This document shows, one piece after another, positions 26,394-37,329 of a DNA stretch of 64,000 bases (position 1 is the stretch's first letter; the number at the start of each line of letters is the position of its first letter). The notes beneath the pieces are model-generated. The model did no database searches, was not told where the DNA came from, and saw only the letters and a program-made list of their open reading frames with translations. Origin of the DNA: an uncultured Flavobacteriaceae bacterium (lineage in GTDB: Bacteria > Bacteroidota > Bacteroidia > Flavobacteriales > Flavobacteriaceae); contig CALTCK010000006.1 of the NCBI GenBank assembly GCA_943842625.1, positions 62,001 to 126,000 on the forward strand, written 5' to 3'. A program made the position numbers and the translations under genes.

Positions 26394-28820
26394 TTATCGA
26401 AGCGTGGCACCAAAATCTTTTTCGAAATTTTGTTGAAGCTTTTTCATAATCTTATCGATTTGCTTATCGGTAAGCGTCTTTTTTTCATCCTGTAAAGTAA
26501 AGCTGATAGCATATGACTTTTTATTTTCAGGTAGTTTATCGCCCATGTATACATCGAATAAATTGATGTTTTTGAGTAAATTTCTTCCTGATTTTATTGC
26601 GGATTCTCTTATGGAATCAAAGGAAATATCTTTATCTAGTAATAAAGCAAGATCTCTTTTTACTTTTGGGAACTTAGGGATCGTTTTTAACTTAAAGTTT
26701 TCAGTTACTATTTGCTCAAGAATATTGTCCCATTTGAAATCTGCATAAAAAACTTCAGAATCAATATCAAAATTAGATGCAATTTTTTTTGTTATAATTC
26801 CATAATCAACTAAACATTTATCACCAATTTGGTGTGCTAGTCCTTCTGAAAAGATAGGATTTTTTGTCTCTATTTCTGAAAAATAAATGATTCCTAGGCG
26901 CTCTAAAAGTACAGTAACAATGCCTTTAAAATAGAAGAAATTACTTTTTTGAGAATTTTGCGTCCAGTTTTCATTGTTTTTTAATCCGGATACGATTATT
27001 GACAAGTGCTTAGGTTCTTGACGACCTTCTTTAAAATTATGATATGTTTTACCAAACTCGAATAGTTTGACATTACTATTTTTTCTATTCACGTTGTATA
27101 TAAGTGCCTCCAACGCATTAAATAACATAGACTGTCGCATAATTGACAAATCGTTACTCAATGGGTTAAGCATTTCTATATTATGATTTGAACTTAAATT
27201 GTCAGAAAGTTCTATATACTTGGGACTTGTTAGTGAATTACCCATCATTTCATGAAATCCTAACGCTGTTAACTGGTTGCTAATTTTATTTTGTATTTGA
27301 TAATCTTCTACTATTTGATTTGATGAAATAGAAGCTTTTAATTTTTCAGTGAATTGAATTTTATTGTAGCCATAAACTCTTAGAATTTCTTCAATTACAT
27401 CGGCTTCACGTGTTACATCATTCCTGTAGGCAGGAATGGTTATTCCTAATCCGGCTTCAGTAATATTATTTATTTTTATTTCTAGAGATGTTAAAATTTC
27501 TTTTATGGTTTCTCTTGGTATTTCCTCGCCAATAAGATTTGTTGTATTTTGAAAGTTTAAAATCACTTGATGATCTTTTATTTTTTTTGGATAGATATCT
27601 ACAACATCGCTAGTTATTTCACCTCCAGCAATTTCAGTGATTAACAAAGAGGCTCTCATTAAAGCATATTCGGTAATATTTGGATCAATACCTCTTTCAA
27701 AACGAAAAGATGCATCTGTGTTCAATCCGTGTCGTTTTGCAGTTTTACGAATACTTACTGGATTAAAATATGCGCTCTCCAAAAAGATGCTTTCGGTGAC
27801 ATCGGTAACACCACTATCAATTCCGCCAAAAACTCCTGCAATACACATTGGTTTCTCGATATCACAAATCATTAGGTCATCTTCGTGCAGTTCTCGCTCA
27901 AGACCATCCAAAGTAGTGAACTTGGTTCCTTTTTTGACAGTTTTAACAACAACTTTATCTCCTGATATTTTACTACTATCAAAGGCATGCAGAGGCTGAC
28001 CTAGTTCATGTAATACATAATTAGTTATGTCTACAATATTATTGATGGGTGTCAAGCCGATAGCTTTTAATCTGCTTTGTAACCATTGTGGAGATTCAGT
28101 CACTTTAATTCCACTAATTGTGATACCACAATATCTTGGTGCTAAATGATTTTTATCTACTTGAACATCTATTTTATGAGTTCTGTTCTCTACTCTAAAA
28201 CTACTATTGGAAGGAGTAATTAATTCTAATGAAACGTTATTTCTCAATAATCCCGCTTTTAAATCTCTCGCTACTCCCCAGTGACTCATGGCGTCTGCTC
28301 TATTAGGAGTTAATCCAATTTCGAAAATCTGATCGTTTTCTATATTAAAAATAGTAGAACATAAAGTTCCTGGGATTAAATCATTGTTAAGGACCATTAT
28401 TCCTTCATGATTATTTCCAAGTCCCAATTCATCTTCTGCGCAAATCATTCCATGACTTTCTTCACCGCGTATTTTACCCTTTTTTATTTTCCAAGGACTT
28501 CCATTCTCGTCGTAAAGTGTGGTGCCAATTGTAGCTACAGGTACTTTTTGATTGATAGTTATATTAGGTGCTCCACAAACTATTTGAACGATACCATGAG
28601 CTCCAATATCAACTTTTGTAACCTTTAAACGATCGGCATTTGGGTGTTGTTCACATTCAATGACATGGCCAACTACTACTCCTTTAAGGCCTCCCTTTAT
28701 GGAAATGAAATCCTCAATTCCTTCAATTTCTAATCCTAGGTCTGTTAATAAATTACCAGTTTTTTCGGCATCCCAATCTAATTTAATGAATTGTTTTAGC
28801 CAGTTGTATGAAATTTTCAT
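26394..28820 (-). CDS. pheT: Phenylalanine--tRNA ligase beta subunit
   Basis: Encodes 808 residues. Domains in order are MKISYNWLKQFI, an EMAP/OB tRNA-binding domain (VVGHVIECEQHPNADRLKV), the B3/B4 editing domain, the B5 domain, the catalytic-like core domain, and the C-terminal ferredoxin-like anticodon-binding domain (PKFPKVKRDLALLLDKD). The beta chain pairs with PheS, which is not in this window. Full length, single gene, converging on cmk. Confidence 0.96.
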   Translation of the reverse strand: MKISYNWLKQFIKLDWDAEKTGNLLTDLGLEIEGIEDFISIKGGLKGVVVGHVIECEQHPNADRLKVTKVDIGAHGIVQIVCGAPNITINQKVPVATIGTTLYDENGSPWKIKKGKIRGEESHGMICAEDELGLGNNHEGIMVLNNDLIPGTLCSTIFNIENDQIFEIGLTPNRADAMSHWGVARDLKAGLLRNNVSLELITPSNSSFRVENRTHKIDVQVDKNHLAPRYCGITISGIKVTESPQWLQSRLKAIGLTPINNIVDITNYVLHELGQPLHAFDSSKISGDKVVVKTVKKGTKFTTLDGLERELHEDDLMICDIEKPMCIAGVFGGIDSGVTDVTESIFLESAYFNPVSIRKTAKRHGLNTDASFRFERGIDPNITEYALMRASLLITEIAGGEITSDVVDIYPKKIKDHQVILNFQNTTNLIGEEIPRETIKEILTSLEIKINNITEAGLGITIPAYRNDVTREADVIEEILRVYGYNKIQFTEKLKASISSNQIVEDYQIQNKISNQLTALGFHEMMGNSLTSPKYIELSDNLSSNHNIEMLNPLSNDLSIMRQSMLFNALEALIYNVNRKNSNVKLFEFGKTYHNFKEGRQEPKHLSIIVSGLKNNENWTQNSQKSNFFYFKGIVTVLLERLGIIYFSEIETKNPIFSEGLAHQIGDKCLVDYGIITKKIASNFDIDSEVFYADFKWDNILEQIVTENFKLKTIPKFPKVKRDLALLLDKDISFDSIRESAIKSGRNLLKNINLFDVYMGDKLPENKKSYAISFTLQDEKKTLTDKQIDKIMKKLQQNFEKDFGATLR

Positions 28821-28894
28821 GCTTGCTATTTGTTACAAAGCTCAAATATACTACTTCACATGTTTTTTATGAGTATTTTTAAATATAAAAATTT

Positions 28895-29479
28895 TCAATA
28901 TAATTCAACTATGACTTCATTTTTTCGATTAAAAATTTCGTAGGGAGGGTTGTATCCAAAAAAATAAAATTGATTTGTATGTGGGATATTTTCAGTTTTT
29001 AAAACTAGTTTTAATTTTTCTTGATATTTTGTGATTTTTTCGTCATTAGCCCAACCTGTAAAGCTTATTGCAGCAATTTTTTTTGCGGGTTCTTCCAAAA
29101 AGTTTATTTGCGATTGATTTGGTTTAGGAAGTGTTTTCTTATCAAATTCTCTTGGAACCATAAACATCATGGTAACTGAATCTTCTAGTGACATCGCGAC
29201 AGGCGAGGTCATTGCTATTTTTTTGTTTTTATCGTTATCACCAAATATGTAGCCTGCTAAAATTGAAAAACCTTTTCTAGAAGTATTTTTATAGCCTTTT
29301 GAAGATAGTTTTACTGTTGTAAATAGGCTTGCTTCATAGTCTCTTATTTCAAAATCTTTATATTTTTTTACTAATTGGTAAGAGTATGATTCAATATTTT
29401 TTCTTCCGCTGAATGCAAACACCTGAACAATAACGAATAGTGCTAAAATTACTCCTAGAATAATTAATAATATTTTCAT
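28895..29479 (-). CDS. SOUL/HEBP family heme-binding-like protein, membrane-anchored
   Basis: Encodes 194 residues. An N-terminal membrane helix (MKILLIILGVILALFVIVQV) is followed by a SOUL domain: YQLVKKYKDFEIRDYEASLF, then GYIFGDNDKNKKIAMTSPVAM and TMMFMVPREF, ending NPPYEIFNRKNEVIVEL. Eukaryotic members bind heme or porphyrins. Bacterial roles are largely unknown, though the proximity of retinal and flavin genes elsewhere in the window is suggestive at most. Single gene. Confidence 0.85.
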   Translation of the reverse strand: MKILLIILGVILALFVIVQVFAFSGRKNIESYSYQLVKKYKDFEIRDYEASLFTTVKLSSKGYKNTSRKGFSILAGYIFGDNDKNKKIAMTSPVAMSLEDSVTMMFMVPREFDKKTLPKPNQSQINFLEEPAKKIAAISFTGWANDEKITKYQEKLKLVLKTENIPHTNQFYFFGYNPPYEIFNRKNEVIVELY

Positions 29480-29544
29480 TTTCTTTCTAAATTACTTTGG
29501 ATCTAATTTACAGCTTTCCTTTTTAATTTATAGCGTTGTTTAAC

Positions 29545-31651
29545 CTAGGAAATAAAATTCCATATGTTTTTATATTTTGCCAATTGTATGTAAGTCATCT
29601 TTACTGGTAAATTTTTAGATAATGAAAGAGAAGGGTCGCTTTTTAATATATCAATTGCTGCATTTCTGGCAATTTTTAATATGTCATGATCTTTTACTAT
29701 GTCTGCTATCCGAAGATTTAGAACACCACTTTGTTGAGTACCCATGAGATCTCCAGGACCTCTTAATTTTAAATCTACCTCTGCTATTTCAAAACCATCA
29801 CTAGTTTTTACCATGGTTTTTATTCTTGTTTTAGCATTCTCGGATAATTTATGACTCGTCATTAATACACAATAACTTTGATCCGCACCTCTACCTACAC
29901 GACCTCTAAGTTGATGTAATTGTGACAAGCCAAAACGTTCTGCACTTTCAATTATCATAACGCTCGCGTTTGGAACATTAACACCAACTTCAATGACGGT
30001 AGTCGCAACCATAATCTGGGTTTCTCCTTTTAGAAAGCGGTTCATCTCAAATTCTTTATCTTTTGCTTTCATTTTTCCATGGACGATAGAAATTTGATAG
30101 GTTGGTTTATGAAATTCTCTCGAGATACTCTCAAAGCCGTCCATAAGATCCTTGTAATCTAAAGCTTCGCTTTCTTGTATGAGAGGATAAACAATATAAA
30201 CTTGTCTTCCTTTAGAAATTTCATCTCGAATAAATTTAAAAACTCGAAGTCTATTTGCATCAAATCGATGTACTGTTTTAATCTCTTTTCTTCCTGGAGG
30301 AAGCTCATCAATTATTGAAATATCTAGGTCTCCATAAATGCTCATTGCAAGAGTTCTAGGAATGGGTGTAGCGGTCATCACTAAAATATGAGGAGGTAAG
30401 GTGTTTTTGTGCCAAAGTTTACTTCGTTGAGCAACTCCAAATCGATGTTGTTCATCGATAATTGCTAGCCCTAAATTTCTAAATTTGACCTTATCCTCAA
30501 GTAACGCATGGGTTCCTATCAAAAGGTTAATTTCTCCATTTTCTAGTTTTTCATGTATTTTTTTTCTATCTGAAGTTTTAGTTGAGCCAGTAAGTAAATA
30601 TATACTGATATTTAAGTGCTTACATAATTCAGATAACCCGTTATAGTGCTGGACTGACAAAATTTCAGTTGGCGCCATTAAACAAGCTTGAAATCCATTG
30701 TCAATAGCTATCAATACTGACATTAAAGCTACTATAGTTTTGCCTGAACCTACATCTCCTTGCAATAACCGATTCATTTGCGCAAAACTTCCTAAATCAA
30801 ATCTAATTTCTTTAATTACTCGTTTTTGTGCATTGGTTAATTTGAAGGGTAAATAATTTTTATAAAATAAGTTAAAATTATCTCCAATCTCAGAAAATGG
30901 ATACCCTTTAATTTTTGCTTTATGAAGTAAGTTTTTACGAATTAATTGTAATTGGATATAAAAAAATTCCTCAAATTTTAACCGATATTGAGCTCTTGAA
31001 AGTAAGTGTTGATTTTGAGGAAAATGGATGTTCCTAAGCGCTTCTTTTTTTGATAATAATTTAAAGGTTTCTAGAATATTTTTTGGTAGCGTTTCAACGA
31101 TATAATTTTGAGACTTCAGCAAATAAATTTTCCATTAGGTTGTATAAAACCCTGTTCGAAATTCCTCGAGAGGACAATAGTTCCGTCGAGGGGTATACAG
31201 GTTGCATAGCTGGACGTAAACTTTTTTCATAATTTTTTAATGTTTCCATTTCTGGATGTGGCATAGAATATGTACCGTTAAACCAGTTGGTTTTTCCAAA
31301 AATAACATAGGATATGTTAAGTTTTAAATTTTCTTTTATCCATTTATGTCCCTTAAACCAAACTAATTCCATTATTCCTGAATCATCTTCAAACTTTGCA
31401 ATCAATCGTTTTCTATTTTTTTGACTAACCGTTTTAATTTGTATTATTTTACCAATAATTTGTACTTCTGCATTGGTTCTTTCTAGTTGGCTTATTTTAT
31501 AAAATTGAGTACGATCTAAATAACGATTTGGAAATAGATTCGCTAAGTCTTGAAAAGTATATATTCCTAATTCTTTTTTTAACAAGTCTGCTCTATTGGG
31601 CCCAACGCCTTTTAAATATTCAATTGAAGTTTGAAAAAAATTAGAATTCAC
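29545..31651 (-). pseudogene. recG: ATP-dependent DNA helicase RecG, one-base frame break
   Basis: The N-terminal frame (31651 down to about 31105) holds MNSNFFQTSIEYLKGVGPNR and the OB/wedge domain. The C-terminal frame (down to 29545) holds the helicase: LLQGDVGSGKTIVALM, DEQHRFGV, MTATPIPRTLAM, and QLRGRVGRGADQSYCVL. The frames join near 31104-31118, around NLFAEVS and NYIVETLP. Total length is one base over a multiple of three, and removing one base restores about 701 residues, the normal RecG size. RecG remodels stalled forks and Holliday junctions. Both halves are well conserved, so a sequencing error is likely; real inactivation cannot be excluded. Confidence 0.88.
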
Positions 31652-32074
31652 AAGGATAAATTTATTTAATCTATACTAAATAGCAATTTGCAAACTACAA
31701 TTTTTTATAAATCTTAAAAAAATAATTTTAATAAAAAAATTACTTATTATTTGTTTTATTATTAGGTATTCAATCATGGGTCAATGCGACATATCAACTA
31801 TAGACTCTGATTTCTGGACAGTGGTGTATATTTATAGTCAGTGTCCTGCAGATTATTTGGGAGAATTTGCAATTGATAGAAACCAAGAGTTACTGTGCAT
31901 TCTATAAATGGAAGTTTAATCAAATCTTATTATTTAATTCTAACTCAGAGAAGTCGAATACTAAGTTTGATTTATTAATTTTTTTTTTGGAACCAAGAAA
32001 ATAATAATTGATTAATTAAATTATTGGAACTTATATTAAAAGGTTATTTTTAAGTCAGAAATCACTTTTTTTTT
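31652..32074. other. 423-base intergenic region between recG and the M1 peptidase gene
   Basis: The outer parts are extremely AT-rich with runs of A and T. A less AT-rich island at about 31770-31910 contains the short ORF listed separately. I see no clear terminator, tRNA or consensus promoter pair. Confidence 0.6.
31776..31907 (+). CDS. Possible 43-residue peptide or gene remnant
   Basis: The ATG at 31776 opens MGQCDISTIDSDFWTVVYIY and runs to TAA at 31905, with balanced composition unlike the surrounding AT-rich DNA. The same frame is open upstream and encodes a hydrophobic Lys-led stretch (KKLLIICFIIRYSI) like a signal peptide, but no ordinary start codon precedes it. It could be a small secreted peptide with a non-standard start, the 5' remnant of a degraded exported-protein gene, or chance. 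Confidence 0.3.
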   Translation: MGQCDISTIDSDFWTVVYIYSQCPADYLGEFAIDRNQELLCIL

Positions 32075-34189
32075 ATGAAAACTAATTTTTGGATCGAATT
32101 TTTAGCATTATTTGTCTGTAATAAAGTTTTTTTTAGCTTCTTGTTATTCATAATTAGTTTTCGTACTTCTTATTCTCAACAAATAGAAAAAGTTGATTTT
32201 ATAGATGTTAATGCAACGGTACAACCAATATTTGCTGAAAAAAAAGTTAAAGCTACTGCCTCTTACACTTTTAAAATTTTAAAAAAATGTGATTCTATTT
32301 ATCTGGATGCATCCAATATTTATTTATTAAATACTAAAAATTTTAATTCTCAAATTAAAATAGTTTCAAAAAATAAAAAAATATGGTTATTCGCCGATTT
32401 TAAAGTAAATAAAACTTACAAAATTTGTTTTAGTTACGAGGCTATTCCAAAAAAAGCCTTGTACTTTTTTAAAAATCAGATATGGACACAAGGCCAAGGT
32501 AAATATACCTCTAACTGGTTACCTAGTATCAACGATATGAACGATAAAATGGAGTTTAATATGAGTTATATAATTCCATCCGAAAAAAAAATAGTTGCAA
32601 ATGGTATTTTGAAATCAGTCACTAAAAATGAAAAATTCAGTACATGGGAATATAAAATGACTAAGCCGATTTCTAGTTATTTGGTTGCATTTGCAGTTGG
32701 AGATTTTTCTAAAAAAATAATTAAATCAAAAACAAATACTCCAATTGAATTGTATTATCCTACAAATGACTCTTTGCATTTTGAACCGACCTACCGATTT
32801 TCTAGAGAAATTTTTAATTTTTTAGAAAGCGAAATTGGCTTTAAATATCCATGGGTAAATTATAAACAAGTTCCTTTGCATGATTTTATGTATGCAGGAA
32901 TGGAAAATACTACTGCAACTTTTTTTTCTGATAATTTCATAGTCGATTCAACAGGGTTTAATGATAGAAACTACATCAATGTTAATGCTCATGAGTTAGC
33001 CCATCAATGGTTTGGTAATTTAGTTACCGAAAAATCGGGTTCAGATCATTGGTTGCATGAGGGTTTTGCCAGTTATTACGCATTATTAGCAGAAAAAGAA
33101 ATCTTTGGAGAAGATAATTATTATTGGAAATTATATCAATCTTCGGAACAACTTAGATCTTTGAGTGATGAAGGAAAAGGAGAAGCCTTAAGCGATCCTG
33201 GAGCAAGCTCAATAACTTTTTACGAAAAAGGTGCTTGGGCATTACATATCCTCAGAGAAAAAGTTGGCGATGAGGTTTTTAAAAAAGGAATTAAAAATTA
33301 TTTGTTTAAGTATCAATTCCAAAATGTAAAAATTAAAGATTTCTTGATCGAACTAGAGTTGGTTTATGGAATGAATTTAAATGATTTTGAAAATGATTGG
33401 ATAAACCAAACAAAATTTCAATATGAACAAGTATACAAATCATTAATGAAATCCAAATTTATGAGGGATTACCTTAATCTTTTGTCTTTAAGACCACGCT
33501 CTATTTCTTCGAAAACATTTGATTTTGAAAAAGCATTAAATTCTTCAAATATTTTTCTAGGGCAAGAAGTTGTATATCAACTTCAATATGAATCGATTTC
33601 ACAAACATTGCCATTCTATAAAAAGGCTTTTCAAACAAATAATATACACATTCGACAAGCTATTGCGATGTCTATGACTAAAATTCCAACGGAATTAAAA
33701 AAAGATTATGAAAGTTTACTAGATGACAAGTCCTATATAACTCAAGAGATCGCATTTGGAAATTTATGTGCAAATTTTTACGGTGACCGACTTAGTTATT
33801 TAAATAAAATAGATACTGTTATTGGTTTTAGAGATAAAAATATTCGACAGGTTTGGTTGTTTATGGCCTTAATTACAGAAGATTATAAACAAGAAAAAAA
33901 AGATTTATATGTTAATGAACTAAAGCAATATTCATCTTCAAATTATGGGTATGCAGTTAGAGAGAAGGCATTTGAGTTTATTGATTATTTAAGCCTATGG
34001 GATCATGAAACCATTTATAATTTGATCAATGCAAGCCAACATCATTATTGGAGATTTAGAACTTCTTCCAGAGAAATGTTAAATAAATTATTAATAATTG
34101 ATACCTATAAAAAACAAATAATTTTATTAAGTAATACATTGGATCATAAAAGCCAAAATTTTTTAAGTAAGGTAATGGAGGAAAACTAA
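32075..34189 (+). CDS. M1 family aminopeptidase, exported
   Basis: Encodes 704 residues. A hydrophobic N-terminus ends in FRTSYSQ, consistent with an exported protein. The N-terminal beta-saddle domain is followed by the exopeptidase motif (YAGMENTTATFF) and the zinc motif NAHELAHQWFGNL, with its distal Glu in WLHEGFASYYALLAEKE. The catalytic Tyr region is in SITFYEKGAWALHILREKVG. The C-terminal 250 residues are helical repeats. It trims N-terminal residues of peptides in the periplasm. Its stop codon overlaps the stop of the convergent next gene. Confidence 0.9.
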   Translation: MKTNFWIEFLALFVCNKVFFSFLLFIISFRTSYSQQIEKVDFIDVNATVQPIFAEKKVKATASYTFKILKKCDSIYLDASNIYLLNTKNFNSQIKIVSKNKKIWLFADFKVNKTYKICFSYEAIPKKALYFFKNQIWTQGQGKYTSNWLPSINDMNDKMEFNMSYIIPSEKKIVANGILKSVTKNEKFSTWEYKMTKPISSYLVAFAVGDFSKKIIKSKTNTPIELYYPTNDSLHFEPTYRFSREIFNFLESEIGFKYPWVNYKQVPLHDFMYAGMENTTATFFSDNFIVDSTGFNDRNYINVNAHELAHQWFGNLVTEKSGSDHWLHEGFASYYALLAEKEIFGEDNYYWKLYQSSEQLRSLSDEGKGEALSDPGASSITFYEKGAWALHILREKVGDEVFKKGIKNYLFKYQFQNVKIKDFLIELELVYGMNLNDFENDWINQTKFQYEQVYKSLMKSKFMRDYLNLLSLRPRSISSKTFDFEKALNSSNIFLGQEVVYQLQYESISQTLPFYKKAFQTNNIHIRQAIAMSMTKIPTELKKDYESLLDDKSYITQEIAFGNLCANFYGDRLSYLNKIDTVIGFRDKNIRQVWLFMALITEDYKQEKKDLYVNELKQYSSSNYGYAVREKAFEFIDYLSLWDHETIYNLINASQHHYWRFRTSSREMLNKLLIIDTYKKQIILLSNTLDHKSQNFLSKVMEEN

Positions 34190-34710
34190 AATAATTCGCT
34201 CACCTCTTTTTTTAATAATAGCAAAGCTTTATGAGATGGTGTTTCCTCATCCATAAAGTGATTTAGTAAAAATGCTCTTAATTTTTCTGAATTATCTACT
34301 TTTTTATTCATTCCTGATTGTCTTAAAACCTGAATAGTTGCGTTTTTAGCAACAGTAATAAGACTCCAACATTCTGAACTTACATATATTTGCTGGGATA
34401 AATTATGTTCGTACTCATTATCAATATTTTGGATTAATAAAGACTCATATTTTTGTAAATCATTAGAGTGTGGTCTTACTCTTAGTAATAATTTGTTAGG
34501 GTCAATACGCTCTAACAATAGCGTTAAGCGTTCATATGCTTGCAGTCGAATTGGCAATACCTTTTTTTGAGCTTCTTTTTGTATTAAATAGCGTCTTCTT
34601 CCTTCTTCATTTGCCGTATGACCTTTGAAAAAATAATATGCTACTAAACCTACTACAATAGCCGGCAACAAATAAGAAAAATAACTTATAACGAGAGTAA
34701 TGTCTTCCAT
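34186..34710 (-). CDS. Membrane-anchored protein of unknown function
   Basis: Encodes 174 residues. One N-terminal membrane segment (LVISYFSYLLPAIVVGLVAY) is followed by a charged, helical cytoplasmic domain containing KKVLPIRLQAYERLTLLLER and ending KKEVSELF. I have seen this kind of protein in many Flavobacteriia without an assigned role. It lies divergently from uvrD, and its TAG stop shares bases with the TAA of the M1 peptidase gene on the other strand. Confidence 0.75.
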   Translation of the reverse strand: MEDITLVISYFSYLLPAIVVGLVAYYFFKGHTANEEGRRRYLIQKEAQKKVLPIRLQAYERLTLLLERIDPNKLLLRVRPHSNDLQKYESLLIQNIDNEYEHNLSQQIYVSSECWSLITVAKNATIQVLRQSGMNKKVDNSEKLRAFLLNHFMDEETPSHKALLLLKKEVSELF

Positions 34711-34866
34711 AAATAATATCTATTTAACAAATTTACAGTGTTTAATTTTATTTTACAATATTGATACTGACAAATTAGAAGTTTTAAAATAATATACGGT
34801 GACTATAAATAGCTCAGAAAAATGTTTTGAAAACTAGGTATTTATTTTTTAAAAACTGTTTATAAA

Positions 34867-34894
34867 TTGTACCTAAACCATTGAATTAGTTTTG
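34867..34894 (+). promoter_or_regulatory. Promoter of uvrD
   Basis: TTG at 34867-34869 and TAGTTTTG at 34887-34894 have 17-base spacing, matching the Bacteroidota consensus. Transcription is predicted near 34901, about 43 bases before the start codon. Confidence 0.6.
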
Positions 34895-34943
34895 ATTTTT
34901 TCTTTAATTTCACAGCGATTATCCTCAAAAATACCACTGAACA

Positions 34944-37263
34944 TTGCAAGAATATTTAAATCAACTTAATGAAGCGCAATTAGCTCCTGTTCTACAACAG
35001 CAAGGTGCTATGATTGTTATAGCAGGTGCTGGTTCTGGTAAAACAAGAGTTTTAACTTTTAGAATAGCTTACTTGATGTCTAAGGGAGTCGACCCCTTCA
35101 ATATATTGGCATTAACTTTTACGAATAAAGCAGCTAGAGAAATGAAATCTCGAATTGCACGAATTGTTGGAGGTAGCGAGGCTAAAAATCTGTGGATGGG
35201 AACATTTCATAGTGTGTTTGCAAAAATTTTGAGATTTGAAGCAGACAGATTGGGATACCCATCAAATTTCACTATTTATGATACTCAAGATTCGCAAAGT
35301 GTAATTAGAGCAGTTATAAAAGAACTGCATCTTGATAAAGATATCTACAAGTACAAACAGGTATATTCTAGAATTTCCTCCTACAAAAATAGTTTAATAA
35401 CGGTGAAAGCTTATTTTAATAATCCCGAATTAATGGAAGCAGATGCAATGGCTAAAATTCCAAGGATGGGCGAAATTTACAAGTCTTATGTGGATAAATG
35501 CTTTAAGGCTGGAGCCATGGATTTTGATGATTTATTACTAAAAACCAATGAACTTTTAACTCGTTTTCCAGAGGTACTTGCTAAATATCAAGATCGATTT
35601 AGGTATATCCTGGTTGATGAGTATCAAGATACCAATCATAGTCAATATCTAATTATAAAAGCATTGAGCGATCGATTCCAAAATATTTGTGTGGTAGGTG
35701 ATGATGCCCAAAGTATCTATGCATTTCGTGGAGCGAATATTAATAACATTTTAAATTTTCAAAACGACTATGATAATGTTCAAGTTTTTAGATTAGAACA
35801 AAACTACCGATCTACAAAAAATATTGTTAATGCTGCTAATAGTATTATAGAAAAAAATAAAACAAGATTGGATAAAATTGTTTGGACTGCCAATGACGAA
35901 GGATCTAAAATATTAGTAAATCGGAGTATGACTGATGGTGACGAGGGTAGGTTTGTGGCGAAGCACTATTTTTGACCAAAAAATGAATCAGCAATTAGCT
36001 AACGGAAACTTCGCAGTTTTATATAGAACCAATGCTCAATCCAGAGCCATTGAAGATGCCTTAAGAAAAAAGGATATTCCATATCGAATTTATGGAGGTC
36101 TAAGTTTTTACCAGCGAAAAGAAATTAAAGATGTATTATCTTATTTACGTTTACTTATCAACTCAAAAGACGAAGAGGCATTAAAAAGAATTATCAATTT
36201 CCCTGCACGAGGAATAGGACAGACTACGATCGAACGATTAATTGTGGTTGCAAATAAATACAATAGATCGATTTTTGAAGTGATGCAGAATTTGGATAAA
36301 GTTGAAATTCAGATAAATAAGGGAACCCAAACTAAATTACAAGATTTTGTAACAATGGTCAAAAGCTTTCAAATTTTAAATGAAGGTTATGATACATTTC
36401 AAATTACAGAGCACGTGATTAAAAAAACTGGTTTGTATACAGAACTCAAAAAAGACGGAACTCCTGAGGGCATAGCAAGGATTGAAAATATAGAAGAGCT
36501 TTTAAATGGGATGCGTGATTTTGTTGAAGAACAAAAGGAGTTAGCCGATACTACAGGTTCTTTGGCCGAATTTTTAGAAGATGTAGCACTTTCTACAGAT
36601 TTGGACAAAGAAACAGGCGATGAAGATAAAGTTGCTTTAATGACGGTTCATTTAGCAAAAGGATTAGAATTTCCGTATGTTTTTATTGTGGGTATGGAAG
36701 AAGATTTATTTCCAAGTGCAATGAGTATGAATACCAGGAGTGAACTAGAAGAGGAGCGACGATTATTTTATGTAGCTATTACGAGAGCAGAAAAGCAAGC
36801 TTATTTGACTTATACCCAATCCAGATATCGTTGGGGTAAATTAATTGATGCTGAGCCAAGCAGGTTTATTGAAGAAATTGATGTAAGCTTTTTAGAATAT
36901 TTAACTACCATAACTGAAAATAAATATAAGCCTTTATTAGATGTTGATATTTTTGGAGAGGTTGATAAAAGTAAACTAAGGCTTCGTAAACCTGTATCAA
37001 GTTCTACTCCTCGGGGCCCTGGTGAAAATAATTTACGAAAACTTCGAAGAATTAAGTCAGTAACTAGCTCGGCATCAAAAAATATTGACGCGAAAGACTT
37101 AAATATATCGATAGGAACTATTGTTGAGCATGTCAGATTTGGCAAGGGTAGTGTTATAAGAATCGAAGGTACTGGTGCAGATACAAAAGCTGAAATAAAC
37201 TTTAGTAATGGAGGGCTTAAAAAGTTATTACTACGTTTTGCAAAATTAAAAGTAATCGTATAA
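34944..37263 (+). pseudogene. uvrD: UvrD/PcrA-type DNA helicase, one-base frame break
   Basis: A TTG start at 34944 gives QEYLNQLNEAQLAPVL, aligning with the usual UvrD opening. Helicase motifs are AGAGSGKTRVLTFRI, ALTFTNKAAREMK, VDEYQDTNHSQ, VVGDDAQSIYAFRGA and QNYRSTKNI in the first frame. In the second are RTNAQSRAIEDALRK, VALMTVHLAKGLEFPYVF and RRLFYVAITRAEK. The frame breaks near 35960-35965, where GRFVAK joins STIFDQKM. Length is one base over a multiple of three; deleting one A restores about 772 residues. UvrD acts in excision and mismatch repair, so inactivation would be costly and sequence error is the simpler reading. Confidence 0.88.
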
Positions 37264-37329
37264 TTATCATTTGATTTTATAATTTTACAACTATTTTTTT
37301 AAGATTGAATACTTATATAAAAAAACTTT

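Noticed and set aside
31094-31122. Overlapping recG parts as two separate genes
   Set aside because: The two frames carry complementary halves of one enzyme and join within a few bases. A frame break in one gene explains them better.
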